From positions 51,898-115,897 of the forward strand of contig SAAU01000005.1 of the NCBI GenBank assembly GCA_009929265.1: DNA of 64,000 nucleotides. Reading direction: 5' to 3'. Both the position numbers and the translations under genes were made by a program. The DNA comes from Alphaproteobacteria bacterium. GTDB taxonomy: Bacteria > Pseudomonadota > Alphaproteobacteria > CASFRQ01 > SAAU01. The notes below the pieces were generated by a model. It was not told where the DNA came from and searched no databases. It was given only the letters and a program-made list of their open reading frames with translations. Below, one piece after another: positions 45,043 to 53,220 of the stretch (positions are counted from its first letter, which is position 1; each line of letters opens with the position of its first letter).

Positions 45043-45626
45043 AGACAGCAAACTTGATAAGATTAAGTATTTGTTTCTTTTTATTAAGCCCTTCTTTTTC
45101 TTTTTCAAAAACGGAAGTCTTTTTTACCCCCTCATTAGACTGCGAAAATAAAGTTGTTTCCTTAATTGATTCGTCCCAAAAAGAAATTTTGGTGGCGATG
45201 TATACCTTAAACAGTGAACGGATTGTCAACGCGTTGGAGCAGGCCTATAAACGCGGGGTTTCCATTGAGATTTTGGCCGATAAATTACAAGCTTCTCAAT
45301 CCAGTTCCAAAGTGCCTTTTTTATACGAAAAGGGGATTCGTCTAAAGGTTCATACGCATCATAAAACGATGCATACAAAAATGGCTGTTTTTGACGGGAA
45401 AATTGCAACGACGGGAAGCTATAATTGGACGGATAGGGCTTCTACCGGCAATTATGAAGTTTGTGTTTTTCACGAAAATGAGGCTGAGGCTGTCCAAAAG
45501 ATTGAACATCGCTTTTACGAAATGTGGGATGAAAATTCCATGGCAAAATCAGATAAATGGATGCTTAAAAAAGGGTATCGTCGCCCGCTGACTTTATGGG
45601 AAAGGGTTCTATCTTTTTTCTGTTAG
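45039..45626 (+). CDS. Secreted phospholipase D-family nuclease
   Basis: A 195-residue protein with a signal peptide (cleavage near SFSFSKTE) and one HKD motif, HTKMAVFDGKIATTGSYNWT, so it should act as a dimer. Family members are endonucleases like Nuc or phospholipases; Rickettsia encodes a very similar-sized exported Pld linked to phagosome escape. Whether this one cuts DNA or lipid is not decidable from sequence. It is coupled by overlap to tcdA and followed by a terminator. Confidence 0.88.
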   Translation: MKTANLIRLSICFFLLSPSFSFSKTEVFFTPSLDCENKVVSLIDSSQKEILVAMYTLNSERIVNALEQAYKRGVSIEILADKLQASQSSSKVPFLYEKGIRLKVHTHHKTMHTKMAVFDGKIATTGSYNWTDRASTGNYEVCVFHENEAEAVQKIEHRFYEMWDENSMAKSDKWMLKKGYRRPLTLWERVLSFFC

Positions 45627-45652
45627 AAGATAAAAAGCAAAGGTAAAAAAAA

Positions 45653-45680
45653 CGTAAGAAAATCTTCTCACGCTTTTTTT
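45653..45680 (+). terminator. Intrinsic terminator between convergent genes
   Basis: CGTAAGAA (45653-45660) and TTCTCACG (45665-45672) form a stem with one mismatch, followed by seven T residues. It ends the PLD gene transcript and lies just past the pyk stop on the other strand. Confidence 0.65.
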
Positions 45681-45701
45681 AAGTCCTTTTTTATAGGAAA
45701 A

Positions 45702-47117
45702 TTAAGGCATTTTTGTAATGTGGATAAGATTTGTTTTTCCCTTTCCTTCAAAAGGAAATCCAGCTGTGATAACAAGTTCGCCATCTGTTTCAAGAAAATG
45801 ATGTTTTTCGGCAAACTCCATGGCTCGGCTATCCATTTCTTCCATTTTTTGAGGAGGAACACAAATCTCAGGAATTGTGCCCCAAACGAGGCATAAGAAT
45901 CTAGCAACCTGTTCGTTTTCAACCAAAGATAAAATAGGAAATAAGGGCCGTTCTCTTGAAGTTCTTAAAACCGTTCCACCAGAGACTGAAAAACTGACAA
46001 TCGCCTTTGGGTTTTTAAGATGCTTTAAGATATCGCGAAGACTGCCACAAATGGCTTCACTAATGCTTTTTGTGGGTTTGAAATGAAGGGCAATCAGCTC
46101 TTCATAAGAGGAATCACTTTCCGTTTTTAGGATTGTTTTTTGCATCATACGAACGGCATTGACAGGATATTTTCCAATCGCTGTTTCCCCTGAAAGCATA
46201 ACGGCATCTGTTCCTGCAAAAACAGCCGTTGCAATGTCGGAAACCTCTGCCCGAGTAGGAAGGGGGTGATCGATCATCGATTCGAGCATTTGTGTGGCCA
46301 CAATGACAGGTTTTCCTTTTTCACGGCAAAGCTTAATGATTTTACGTTGTAAAAGCGGCACTTCTTCCAACGGACATTCGACCCCTAAATCGCCTCTGGC
46401 AATCATAATGCCATCTGCCAACTCCAAAATCTTATCCAACTCTTGAACCGCAGAAGGCTTTTCAATTTTGGCAATAATACGCACTTTCCCTTTTGTTAAA
46501 TCAAGGGCTTCTTGAACATCTTGAGGACTTTGAACAAAAGAAAGTCCAATAAAATCAATGTCTTGATGAAGAAGAACATCCAAATCCTTTAAATCTTTAG
46601 CTGTTAGAGATTTTAAAGGCAATACTTTATTGGGAAGGTTGAACCCTTTATGATTTGATAAAAGGGCATCATTTAAGACCGTTGTTTCAATGAAATCTTT
46701 ATGAACTTCTTTAATTTGAAGGGAAAGAGCCCCGTCATTTAAAACAACTGTTCCGCTTTTTTCAAAGGAAGAAAAGATTTCAGGGTGGGGCAGTTCGACC
46801 CGTGTTTCATCGCCCAATTTTGGATTGGAGTCTAAAATGAATTTTTGGCCGGCTTTCAAAGAAACCATCCCTTCTTCAAAGCACCCAATGCGAAGTTTTG
46901 GCCCTTGTAAATCACATAAAATGCCGATTGTTTTTTGAAGCTTTTTTTCAAGCACACGAATAGAGTTAATCGTCTTGATATGATCTTCAATTTTTCCATG
47001 GCTCATATTTAAGCGAAAAACATTAACCCCCGCTTGCATTAAAAGTTCAATCATGGCCTCATTTTGACTGGCCGGTCCCAAAGTTGCCACAATTTTAGTA
47101 AAAGGTATTTTTTTCAT
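45702..47117 (-). CDS. pyk: Pyruvate kinase
   Basis: A 471-residue glycolytic enzyme converting PEP and ADP to pyruvate and ATP. KIVATLGPASQNE, VFRLNMSHG, the active-site RIIAKIEKPSAVQEL, IMIARGDLGVE, VVATQMLESM and MLSGETAIGKYP are intact. The C-terminal allosteric domain (from about residue 350) is complete. AAGGAA precedes the ATG. Its presence suggests at least partial glycolysis, unlike Rickettsia. Confidence 0.96.
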   Translation of the reverse strand: MKKIPFTKIVATLGPASQNEAMIELLMQAGVNVFRLNMSHGKIEDHIKTINSIRVLEKKLQKTIGILCDLQGPKLRIGCFEEGMVSLKAGQKFILDSNPKLGDETRVELPHPEIFSSFEKSGTVVLNDGALSLQIKEVHKDFIETTVLNDALLSNHKGFNLPNKVLPLKSLTAKDLKDLDVLLHQDIDFIGLSFVQSPQDVQEALDLTKGKVRIIAKIEKPSAVQELDKILELADGIMIARGDLGVECPLEEVPLLQRKIIKLCREKGKPVIVATQMLESMIDHPLPTRAEVSDIATAVFAGTDAVMLSGETAIGKYPVNAVRMMQKTILKTESDSSYEELIALHFKPTKSISEAICGSLRDILKHLKNPKAIVSFSVSGGTVLRTSRERPLFPILSLVENEQVARFLCLVWGTIPEICVPPQKMEEMDSRAMEFAEKHHFLETDGELVITAGFPFEGKGKTNLIHITKMP

Positions 47118-47258
47118 AAGTAAGCATTTCCTTTCTTTTTTTGTTTCATTCTATCTGTCTTTCTATTCTTTTCAAGATTATTTTCATATATATAAAAAAA
47201 ACTTTTGTTTTTTTCAAAAAAGCTCTATTCTTAAAGAAAGTTTTGAAAGGGGAATTTT

Positions 47259-47678
47259 ATGAAAAAGATTTATATGTTTGTTTTGGGGTTAATGCTTTTA
47301 AGCTCTTCTTGTTTCGCGCAAGCCAATTTTCAAGCGGCAATGCAACAAGTTCAAGAAAATAAATTCATTCAAACTTTGGGCCTTTTGGTGACGGAGATTA
47401 TGACATCAAGGACGAATTATGATTCGATAAAAGGCGAGGATTATACGTCTTTTATTTCCCTCAATCAGGTTTTGGCCAGATATTCGTCTTCTGTTTCTTT
47501 AGCAGGAGAGGGAAATCATTTCTACCTTGATTTTAAGAGACTGCCCTCTAAATTATGCACAAAAATTGTCTTTTCAGATCTCCCAAAAGGGGCTCAACTT
47601 AATGAATTTGCAGCAGATTCAACCAATGCTGCAAGCTTGTGCCGCAATGTGCCTTCTATCATTACACTCTCTTTTTAA
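47259..47678 (+). CDS. Small secreted protein, possibly pilin-like fold
   Basis: A 139-residue protein with a clear signal peptide (LGLMLLSSSCFAQA) and a mature part of about 117 residues. The spacing YDSIKGEDYTSF, then FYLDFKRLPSKLCTKIVF, then a second Cys close to a C-terminal strand ending TLSF resembles the globular part of type IVb pilins (PilS/bundlin class). The N-terminal pilin helix is absent, so it would not assemble as a normal pilin. That likeness is my inference. GAAAGGGG precedes the ATG. nagZ follows after 26 bases. Confidence 0.65.
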   Translation: MKKIYMFVLGLMLLSSSCFAQANFQAAMQQVQENKFIQTLGLLVTEIMTSRTNYDSIKGEDYTSFISLNQVLARYSSSVSLAGEGNHFYLDFKRLPSKLCTKIVFSDLPKGAQLNEFAADSTNAASLCRNVPSIITLSF

Positions 47679-47704
47679 GAGGCTTAAAAAAAGGAAGCGC
47701 TCTT

Positions 47705-48709
47705 ATGGAAATTGATAAAATAGGGCAAATGATTCTTTTAGGATTTCGGGGCTGTTCAATAGATGAAATGTCCCCCTTTGTTCGTCAAGGAATATCTCAA
47801 GGAAAAATTGGAGGTATTCTTTATTTTGATTATGATTGTGGAACACAAACTTTTTCAAGAAACATAAAATCCCCTGAGCAGCTTTCAAAATTAAGCAAAG
47901 ATCTTCAAAATCTTTCTCCAACGCCCCTTTTTATCGGGGTTGATGAAGAAGGGGGGAAAGTTTCAAGATTAAAGGAAACGTATGGTTTTTCTGCTTCTTT
48001 ATCGCCTTTTATTCAAGAAAAGCTCTTAAAAAGAAAACAAAAAACTTACTTTTTAAAATGTGCAGAGGAACTTAAAAGTTTAGGAATAAATCTAAATTTT
48101 GCGCCGTGTGTGGATAAACTTTATAAAAATTCCTATATGTCACATCTTGAAAGGTGTTTTTCATCCGATGTTCATCGTGTCACGGAAGTTGCAAATCTTG
48201 CTATTGAATCTTTTTCAAAAAAGAAAGTTTATACATGTCTAAAACATTTTCCAGGGCATGGTTCGGCATCAAATACACATATTGGAATGTCCGATATTAC
48301 ACAAACTTGGCAAAAAGAAGAGGTTATTCCTTATACCCAATTAGCTAATTTAAAAACGATGGTAATGATTGCTCATGTTTTTCACAAAAAAATGGATGAG
48401 GTTTTTCCAGCAAGTCTTTCTCAAAAAGTTATTACAAATCTTTTAAGGGAAAAGTTAGGATTTAAAGGAGTTGTTGTTTCTGATGATATTGATATGAAGG
48501 CACTGAGTTGTCACTATTCTTTAGAAGAAAGAGTTGTTCGTTTTATTGAAGCGGGCGGGGATATCGTTTTGGCAGGAAATAATTTAAGTTATGATGAAAA
48601 CTTAGGTCAAAAAATTTACGATATTATTTCAAAGAATATTTCAAAAGAAAGAATTGAAGAATCTTTTGAACGGATTTATTCTCTTAAAAAAATATTTTTA
48701 GCAAAATAA
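47705..48709 (+). CDS. nagZ: Beta-N-acetylhexosaminidase NagZ (GH3)
   Basis: A 334-residue cytoplasmic glycosidase releasing GlcNAc from anhydro-muropeptides during cell wall recycling. FIGVDEEGGKVSRLK, the catalytic His loop KHFPGHGSASNTH and the nucleophile Asp in VVVSDDIDMKAL are all present. A longer frame from 47639 overlaps the upstream gene; the ATG at 47705 with AGGAAG upstream is chosen. Together with LdcA and the Mur ligase a few kilobases away it points to working peptidoglycan recycling. Confidence 0.94.
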   Translation: MEIDKIGQMILLGFRGCSIDEMSPFVRQGISQGKIGGILYFDYDCGTQTFSRNIKSPEQLSKLSKDLQNLSPTPLFIGVDEEGGKVSRLKETYGFSASLSPFIQEKLLKRKQKTYFLKCAEELKSLGINLNFAPCVDKLYKNSYMSHLERCFSSDVHRVTEVANLAIESFSKKKVYTCLKHFPGHGSASNTHIGMSDITQTWQKEEVIPYTQLANLKTMVMIAHVFHKKMDEVFPASLSQKVITNLLREKLGFKGVVVSDDIDMKALSCHYSLEERVVRFIEAGGDIVLAGNNLSYDENLGQKIYDIISKNISKERIEESFERIYSLKKIFLAK

Positions 48710-48755
48710 AATCTTTTTAAAAATTGTCTCTTAAAAAAGATAATAAAAGGAAAAG

Positions 48756-49208
48756 TTAAGGTTCGGATTTTGACACCCAGCGGCCGGATTTGTCTTCCTG
48801 CCAGCAGAAAATATCAGCCTCTTCTTGAAGGGCTTTTTTATAAAACTCAAGTGCATTTTGAAGGGTTTTCGGGTCATTTTCTTGTGAGAAATAAAGACAG
48901 CGTTTAAATCCTGAAAGGTCTTTAAATAAGCTGCCATCTAAAAGGACAAGAAGGGTGGCTTTGTTTTGATTTTCTTCCTTTGACGTTAAAAGGATAGGCT
49001 GTTCTTCTTTGAAAGCTTCCTTATCTGTTCCATGAGGAATAAAGATTTTTGAATTATGTGTCCAAAGGAAAGTGCTTAAAAGAGAGAGGCGCTCTTTTTT
49101 GTTCGAGAAAATTAAGGTGTTTTCATTCGTTTCCAACTGTTTTTGAAGAATTTGGAAAAGGACCTCTTCTGGCGTATGTCTTTGAAGTCTGTAAAAATCA
49201 ATTCTCAT
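48756..49208 (-). CDS. holC: DNA polymerase III chi subunit
   Basis: A 150-residue protein of the clamp loader accessory complex that links to single-strand binding protein. RIDFYRLQRHTPEEVLFQILQ-type N-terminus, SNKKERLSLLSTFLW, FIPHG and the late aromatic-basic tail follow the HolC pattern. It starts 11 bases inside degP, so it is the last gene of the seven-gene minus-strand run. Confidence 0.85.
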   Translation of the reverse strand: MRIDFYRLQRHTPEEVLFQILQKQLETNENTLIFSNKKERLSLLSTFLWTHNSKIFIPHGTDKEAFKEEQPILLTSKEENQNKATLLVLLDGSLFKDLSGFKRCLYFSQENDPKTLQNALEFYKKALQEEADIFCWQEDKSGRWVSKSEP

Positions 49209-50607
49209 TTTCTATGCTCTTTTTTCTATTTCTTTCTGGAGTAAGGGTAAGATACCGTAATCCCCCCACGCCGTCCAGCAAAAAGGCGATTTTTTTATGT
49301 CGAAAAGTCTTAAGCAGATAAACCACATCTTCCATAGATTTAACTTCATATTCGTTGATAGCGATGATAATATCGCCCGCCCGAACGCCATGAGCGGCAA
49401 GTTTAGAGCTTGAAGGAAGATCTACAATTAACGCTCCGTTTGTTTTGGGGTTTAGGTTAAATTTTAACAAAAGAGATTCTTCGGCTGTTGTCAAAGTGCC
49501 TTGAAACAAGGGAATATAAACAGATTTTTTAACGTTCAGTTTTGGAAAAGGACGGTAGCTTGTCTTTTCATGAAGAGAAGTTAAAAGCAGTTCCTTTGTC
49601 TCGTGTTTTTTATTTTTTAAAAGATCAACCAAAATGGGCTTTTGAGGTTCTGTATTGGCAACAAGATGGGCAAATTGCCTTGAGTTTAAAACAGGAATTT
49701 GATTAAAACTTAAAAGAATATCTTTGGGTTTTATTCCTGCTTGATAGGCTGGAGAGTTATGCTCTATGGCGGTGATTAAAACGCCTCCTTTTAAAGGAGC
49801 CTTTAATAAGGTGCGAGTAGAAAGGTCTAAATCTTTAAATGAAACGCCTAAAAACCCTCTTCGGACAAAGCCATAACGTTTCAAATCAAAAGCCACCTTT
49901 TTAATCATATCAACAGGAATGGCAAACCCTATGCGCGAGCTTTCAGATTTGTTTAAGGAAAAAAGAGCGGTATTCATTCCAATGAGGTTGCCGTCTAAAT
50001 CAAACAAAGGACCCCCGGAATTTCCTTGACTTAAAGAAGCATCAATTTGAATAAAATCATCATAAGGACCCGTTTTAATATCCCTTGAAAGCGCGGAAAT
50101 AATCCCCGCAGTCACAGAAGTTCCAAGGCCAAAAGGATTACCGGCAGCTAAAACCCAGTTCCCAATTTGAAGCGTTTTTTTATCAGCAAATTGAACGGGG
50201 ATAACGTCTTTTTTTTCGGTAAGTTTTAAAAGGGCAATATCTGTTTTTTTATCTTTTGCGATGACTTTTGCCTGACAAAGGGATTCATCAAAAAGTCTGA
50301 CAGTGGCTTCCTCTTCGTTATTTAAGACGTGATTGTTGGTCAAAAGATAACCTTCTTTATCAATGAAAAATCCGGCTCCTAAACTTTGAACTTTTGGCGC
50401 CTGTATTTCTGATAAGGCCGAATCAGAAAGCTGCGTATTTTCATCGAAAGGCTGTTCGGTGCTTAAACTCACAACACTGGGAAGGACTTTTTTAGCTGTT
50501 TTTGTGAAATCTAAAGAGGGAGCGCAAAACGTTTTAGGGGCAGGAAGCGCTTGTCCCGAGAAAGGAAGAAAGAGAAAAAGTAAACCTGCTAAAAGAAAAC
50601 TTGCCAT
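49198..50607 (-). CDS. degP: Periplasmic serine protease, DegP/DegQ (HtrA) family
   Basis: A 469-residue HtrA protease and chaperone. A signal peptide (LLFLFLPFSGQALP) is followed by a trypsin-like domain with His in LLTNNHVL, Asp in KKTDIALLKL and Ser in QGNSGGPLFD, then two PDZ domains (about residues 250-345 and 365-455). The ATG at 50607 has GGA seven bases upstream; another ATG at 50619 lacks a spaced site. It overlaps DUF2065 by 19 bases. The usual hflK-hflC partners are not upstream here. Confidence 0.93.
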   Translation of the reverse strand: MASFLLAGLLFLFLPFSGQALPAPKTFCAPSLDFTKTAKKVLPSVVSLSTEQPFDENTQLSDSALSEIQAPKVQSLGAGFFIDKEGYLLTNNHVLNNEEEATVRLFDESLCQAKVIAKDKKTDIALLKLTEKKDVIPVQFADKKTLQIGNWVLAAGNPFGLGTSVTAGIISALSRDIKTGPYDDFIQIDASLSQGNSGGPLFDLDGNLIGMNTALFSLNKSESSRIGFAIPVDMIKKVAFDLKRYGFVRRGFLGVSFKDLDLSTRTLLKAPLKGGVLITAIEHNSPAYQAGIKPKDILLSFNQIPVLNSRQFAHLVANTEPQKPILVDLLKNKKHETKELLLTSLHEKTSYRPFPKLNVKKSVYIPLFQGTLTTAEESLLLKFNLNPKTNGALIVDLPSSSKLAAHGVRAGDIIIAINEYEVKSMEDVVYLLKTFRHKKIAFLLDGVGGLRYLTLTPERNRKKSIENEN

Positions 50608-50786
50608 GTGATAATCCATCCTAATAGAATCAAAAAAACGCCATAAAGTCTTAGGAAAAAGGGGTCTGTTTCTACAATAATTTCCGTTGAAAGGCGTTTA
50701 ACTAAAGACGGAAAAAGAAGGTAAAAAAAGCCTTCAAAGACACAGAACAGAACAAACGCTCTGACAAAATCTGCAAGTGAAAACAT
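50589..50786 (-). CDS. DUF2065 small membrane protein
   Basis: A 65-residue protein with two membrane helices. It begins FSLADFVRAFVLFCVFEGFF, matching the ADFxxAxGLxxVxEG start of DUF2065 (YjeT-like) proteins. In proteobacteria this gene normally stands between hflC and degP/degQ. Here it keeps the degP side only, since thyX is upstream. The function is unknown, probably linked to membrane protein quality control. Confidence 0.85.
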   Translation of the reverse strand: MFSLADFVRAFVLFCVFEGFFYLLFPSLVKRLSTEIIVETDPFFLRLYGVFLILLGWIITWQVFF

Positions 50787-50803
50787 AAAAACTCCTTAAA
50801 AAA

Positions 50804-51424
50804 TTATAAGTCATCAAAGAGGATAGGAATTTCTTTCTTAAAAGCCTCTTTTAAAGGAATCATTATGGCCCGAATATCAGGATGCGCGGCCTCAGAACAG
50901 CGAAGTTTGAAAACATTGCGCCATTCTCTCATATTGGCGGTCATCACAATTTCGGTCTTTAAACTGTTTGGCAGGACGGATCTGGCATTTTGAGCTTTAA
51001 TTCCCAAGTCAATCATTTGAAGATAGCTTTTTTCTGCGTTTTCCATTGCTTCAAGCCAAAGAGTATAAGCTGGAGAGCCTTCTTCTAACTCAACAGGTTT
51101 AATAACCGAGATTTCATTTTTAAATTTGTTTTTGGCATAGCAGCAATAACGCGTGCTTTCTTGTGAATAAGAAGCTAACCGATGACGCACAAGTTCATGG
51201 GTAATGCCCCTGTCTGTGATAAAGCGTACGGAAACGTTAAAATGTTCAACAACCGATTCGTGATGCCGTTCTAAAATATGGGAGGCAAATCTTTCTGCAC
51301 TGTCTTCTGAGATATTTTGAAAAGACTGATAACACGTTCTGCCACATTTTTCGATGTGTTTTAAGACTTGATTTCCGTCAATAGGGGTTAAAATTTCAAA
51401 AGACGGTTGAACGATGCGAACCAT
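50804..51424 (-). CDS. thyX: Flavin-dependent thymidylate synthase
   Basis: A 206-residue FAD enzyme methylating dUMP with methylene-THF and NADPH. The ThyX signature is ELVRHRLASYSQESTRYC (RHRxxSxxxxSxR form). RSVLPNSLKTEIVMTANMRE and FKLRCSEAAHPDIR are also typical. ThyX replaces ThyA in many host-restricted alphaproteobacteria and in organisms with limited dihydrofolate reductase. It lies 15 bases downstream of the hydrolase gene. Confidence 0.95.
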   Translation of the reverse strand: MVRIVQPSFEILTPIDGNQVLKHIEKCGRTCYQSFQNISEDSAERFASHILERHHESVVEHFNVSVRFITDRGITHELVRHRLASYSQESTRYCCYAKNKFKNEISVIKPVELEEGSPAYTLWLEAMENAEKSYLQMIDLGIKAQNARSVLPNSLKTEIVMTANMREWRNVFKLRCSEAAHPDIRAIMIPLKEAFKKEIPILFDDL

Positions 51425-51439
51425 AAAAAACTCCTTTAT

Positions 51440-52255
51440 TTAAATTGAAAATGGGGTGAAACGGGTTTGAATCCAACGGAAAATATAAGGATACATTCCT
51501 TTTTGAGGAAGATCATTATGCCCTGCGTGTTTAAGAGTAAGAAAACTTCTTAATGTTCGAGGGGCTTTATTAAAAAGGGCCTTTCCTTGTTGATAAGAAA
51601 TGGTTTTATCGTCTGTTCCATGAATAATCAAAACAGGACAGGAAACTTTTGAAATTCGCTTATTGGATTGGAATTTATTTTTGTATAAAATACCTGTTGG
51701 AAGGAAGAAAAAGCGTTTTTTCATCATGGCTTTCATGGAATAAAAAGGGGCCTCTAGAATAAAAGCGGAAGGACGCACAAAATCCGTCATCCCCAAAGCA
51801 ACCGCTGTTCCTAAAGAATGTCCATGAACAATGACGAGGTGGCCTTTTTGCCTTAAAAAACGGAACCCTGCTAAGGCGTTTTCAATCATATTTTCTTCTT
51901 TTGGGGTGCCTGATTGTTCCCCAAAGCCATCATATTCTATCGCCAAAACAGCATAGCCTTTTTGAATATAAGCAAGGGTGCGTTTTGTTTGGTAAGATAA
52001 ATTTTTACTATTTCCATGAAGATATAAAATGGCGGGCGTATGAGGGAGACCTTCTTTAAACCAAGCTAAAACGGGTTTTCCTTTTTCGATTTTTAAGGTG
52101 ATTTGTTGAAATAAAAAACTTTTTGATTCTTTTGATTCAAGAGACTTTTTCAAAGGATGAAACATAAAATTTCCTTGAAAAACAGCAAAAAAACAAATGA
52201 TTAAAAGATAAAAAACAATGCTTCCCATAAGAAGACGCAAGATATTTTTTTTCAT
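51440..52255 (-). CDS. Alpha/beta hydrolase, membrane-anchored (BEM46-like)
   Basis: A 271-residue protein with one N-terminal membrane helix and an alpha/beta-hydrolase fold. The oxyanion segment is LYLHGNSKNLSYQ, the nucleophile elbow IVHGHSLGTAVALG, the acid lies in IIHGTDDKTISY and the His in LKHAGHNDL. All triad residues are present. The substrate is unknown; relatives act on lipids or peptidic esters. The gene lies between ldcA and thyX. Confidence 0.88.
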   Translation of the reverse strand: MKKNILRLLMGSIVFYLLIICFFAVFQGNFMFHPLKKSLESKESKSFLFQQITLKIEKGKPVLAWFKEGLPHTPAILYLHGNSKNLSYQTKRTLAYIQKGYAVLAIEYDGFGEQSGTPKEENMIENALAGFRFLRQKGHLVIVHGHSLGTAVALGMTDFVRPSAFILEAPFYSMKAMMKKRFFFLPTGILYKNKFQSNKRISKVSCPVLIIHGTDDKTISYQQGKALFNKAPRTLRSFLTLKHAGHNDLPQKGMYPYIFRWIQTRFTPFSI

Positions 52256-52328
52256 AAAACTCCCCTTGATTGTTTAAACATCCCTTAAGTAAAATATTTA
52301 AAGCTTCTTTAAATAAAAGGCAAGAAGT

Positions 52329-53210
52329 TTATTTCAAATTAAAGGTCAACATTCCCTTTTCTAAAACGACTTTTTCTCCCAAAGGAAGGATAAGCCTATC
52401 TTTCCCATGCCCATAAAAAAGATTATTATAAACAGGAAAAGGGGCTTTTTTAAAATAATCTTGAAGGACATCTTGAATAACGCCGTCTGCTTCATCTTTT
52501 GCAATGCAAGAGGAAAAATCCCCTAAAAAGAGGCCTTTAATTTTTTGAAATGCCCCGCTTAGGAAAAGCTGATTAAGCATTCTATCAATGCGAAATGGCT
52601 CTTCATGCACATCTTCAAGGACAACAAAACTTTCTTTAAAAGAAGGTAGGTAAGGGGTTCCTAAAAGGGCTGAAATCATAGTAAGACACCCGCCTAAAAG
52701 CGGCGCACTCTCTAGAGGAGCCTTTTTTGCTTGCTCTTTAGCTTTCAAATTAAAAGGGGTGATTTCTGTTGAAAAAGATTCTTTTTTAAGGGCTTTTTTA
52801 AGAGAAAAGCTTAAAATTGGCGCATTTCTTTCTTTAAGGCTCCATCCGCTAAAAGAAGATAGATTTGCCTTATGATAAAGGGCAAGTTGAAGGGCGGTGA
52901 TATCACTGAATCCGAAAAAAGGCTTGGGATTTTCTTGAATAGCTGGATAATCTATTTTATCCAAAAGTCTAGGAGATCCATACCCGCCTCTTAGGGCAAA
53001 AATCACATCAATGCTTTTGTCTTTGAAAAAGGCGGTTAATTCTTTGGCTCTTAATTCATCAGGACCTGAAAGATAGCGTTCGGCTTGTGCGGTATGGGAG
53101 GCAAAAACAACTCGTTCAAACCCCAAATTCTTAAAATAAGAGATAAGTTCTTCTTTAGACGGCGTTTCTCCCAAAGGGGAGGCTGGGCAAACAAGGCCAA
53201 CGGTTTTCAT
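52329..53210 (-). CDS. ldcA: L,D-carboxypeptidase (S66), muropeptide recycling
   Basis: A 293-residue cytoplasmic peptidase removing the terminal D-Ala from recycled murein tetrapeptide. The nucleophile Ser is in FFGFSDITALQLAL, preceded by FALRGGYGSPRLLDKIDY; the Glu and His of the triad are in VVLEDVHEEPFRIDRML and FYGHGKDRLILPLG. It follows the Mur ligase gene by ten bases, and the two would act in sequence on the same peptide. Confidence 0.94.
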   Translation of the reverse strand: MKTVGLVCPASPLGETPSKEELISYFKNLGFERVVFASHTAQAERYLSGPDELRAKELTAFFKDKSIDVIFALRGGYGSPRLLDKIDYPAIQENPKPFFGFSDITALQLALYHKANLSSFSGWSLKERNAPILSFSLKKALKKESFSTEITPFNLKAKEQAKKAPLESAPLLGGCLTMISALLGTPYLPSFKESFVVLEDVHEEPFRIDRMLNQLFLSGAFQKIKGLFLGDFSSCIAKDEADGVIQDVLQDYFKKAPFPVYNNLFYGHGKDRLILPLGEKVVLEKGMLTFNLK

Positions 53211-53220
53211 AAAAAATCCT

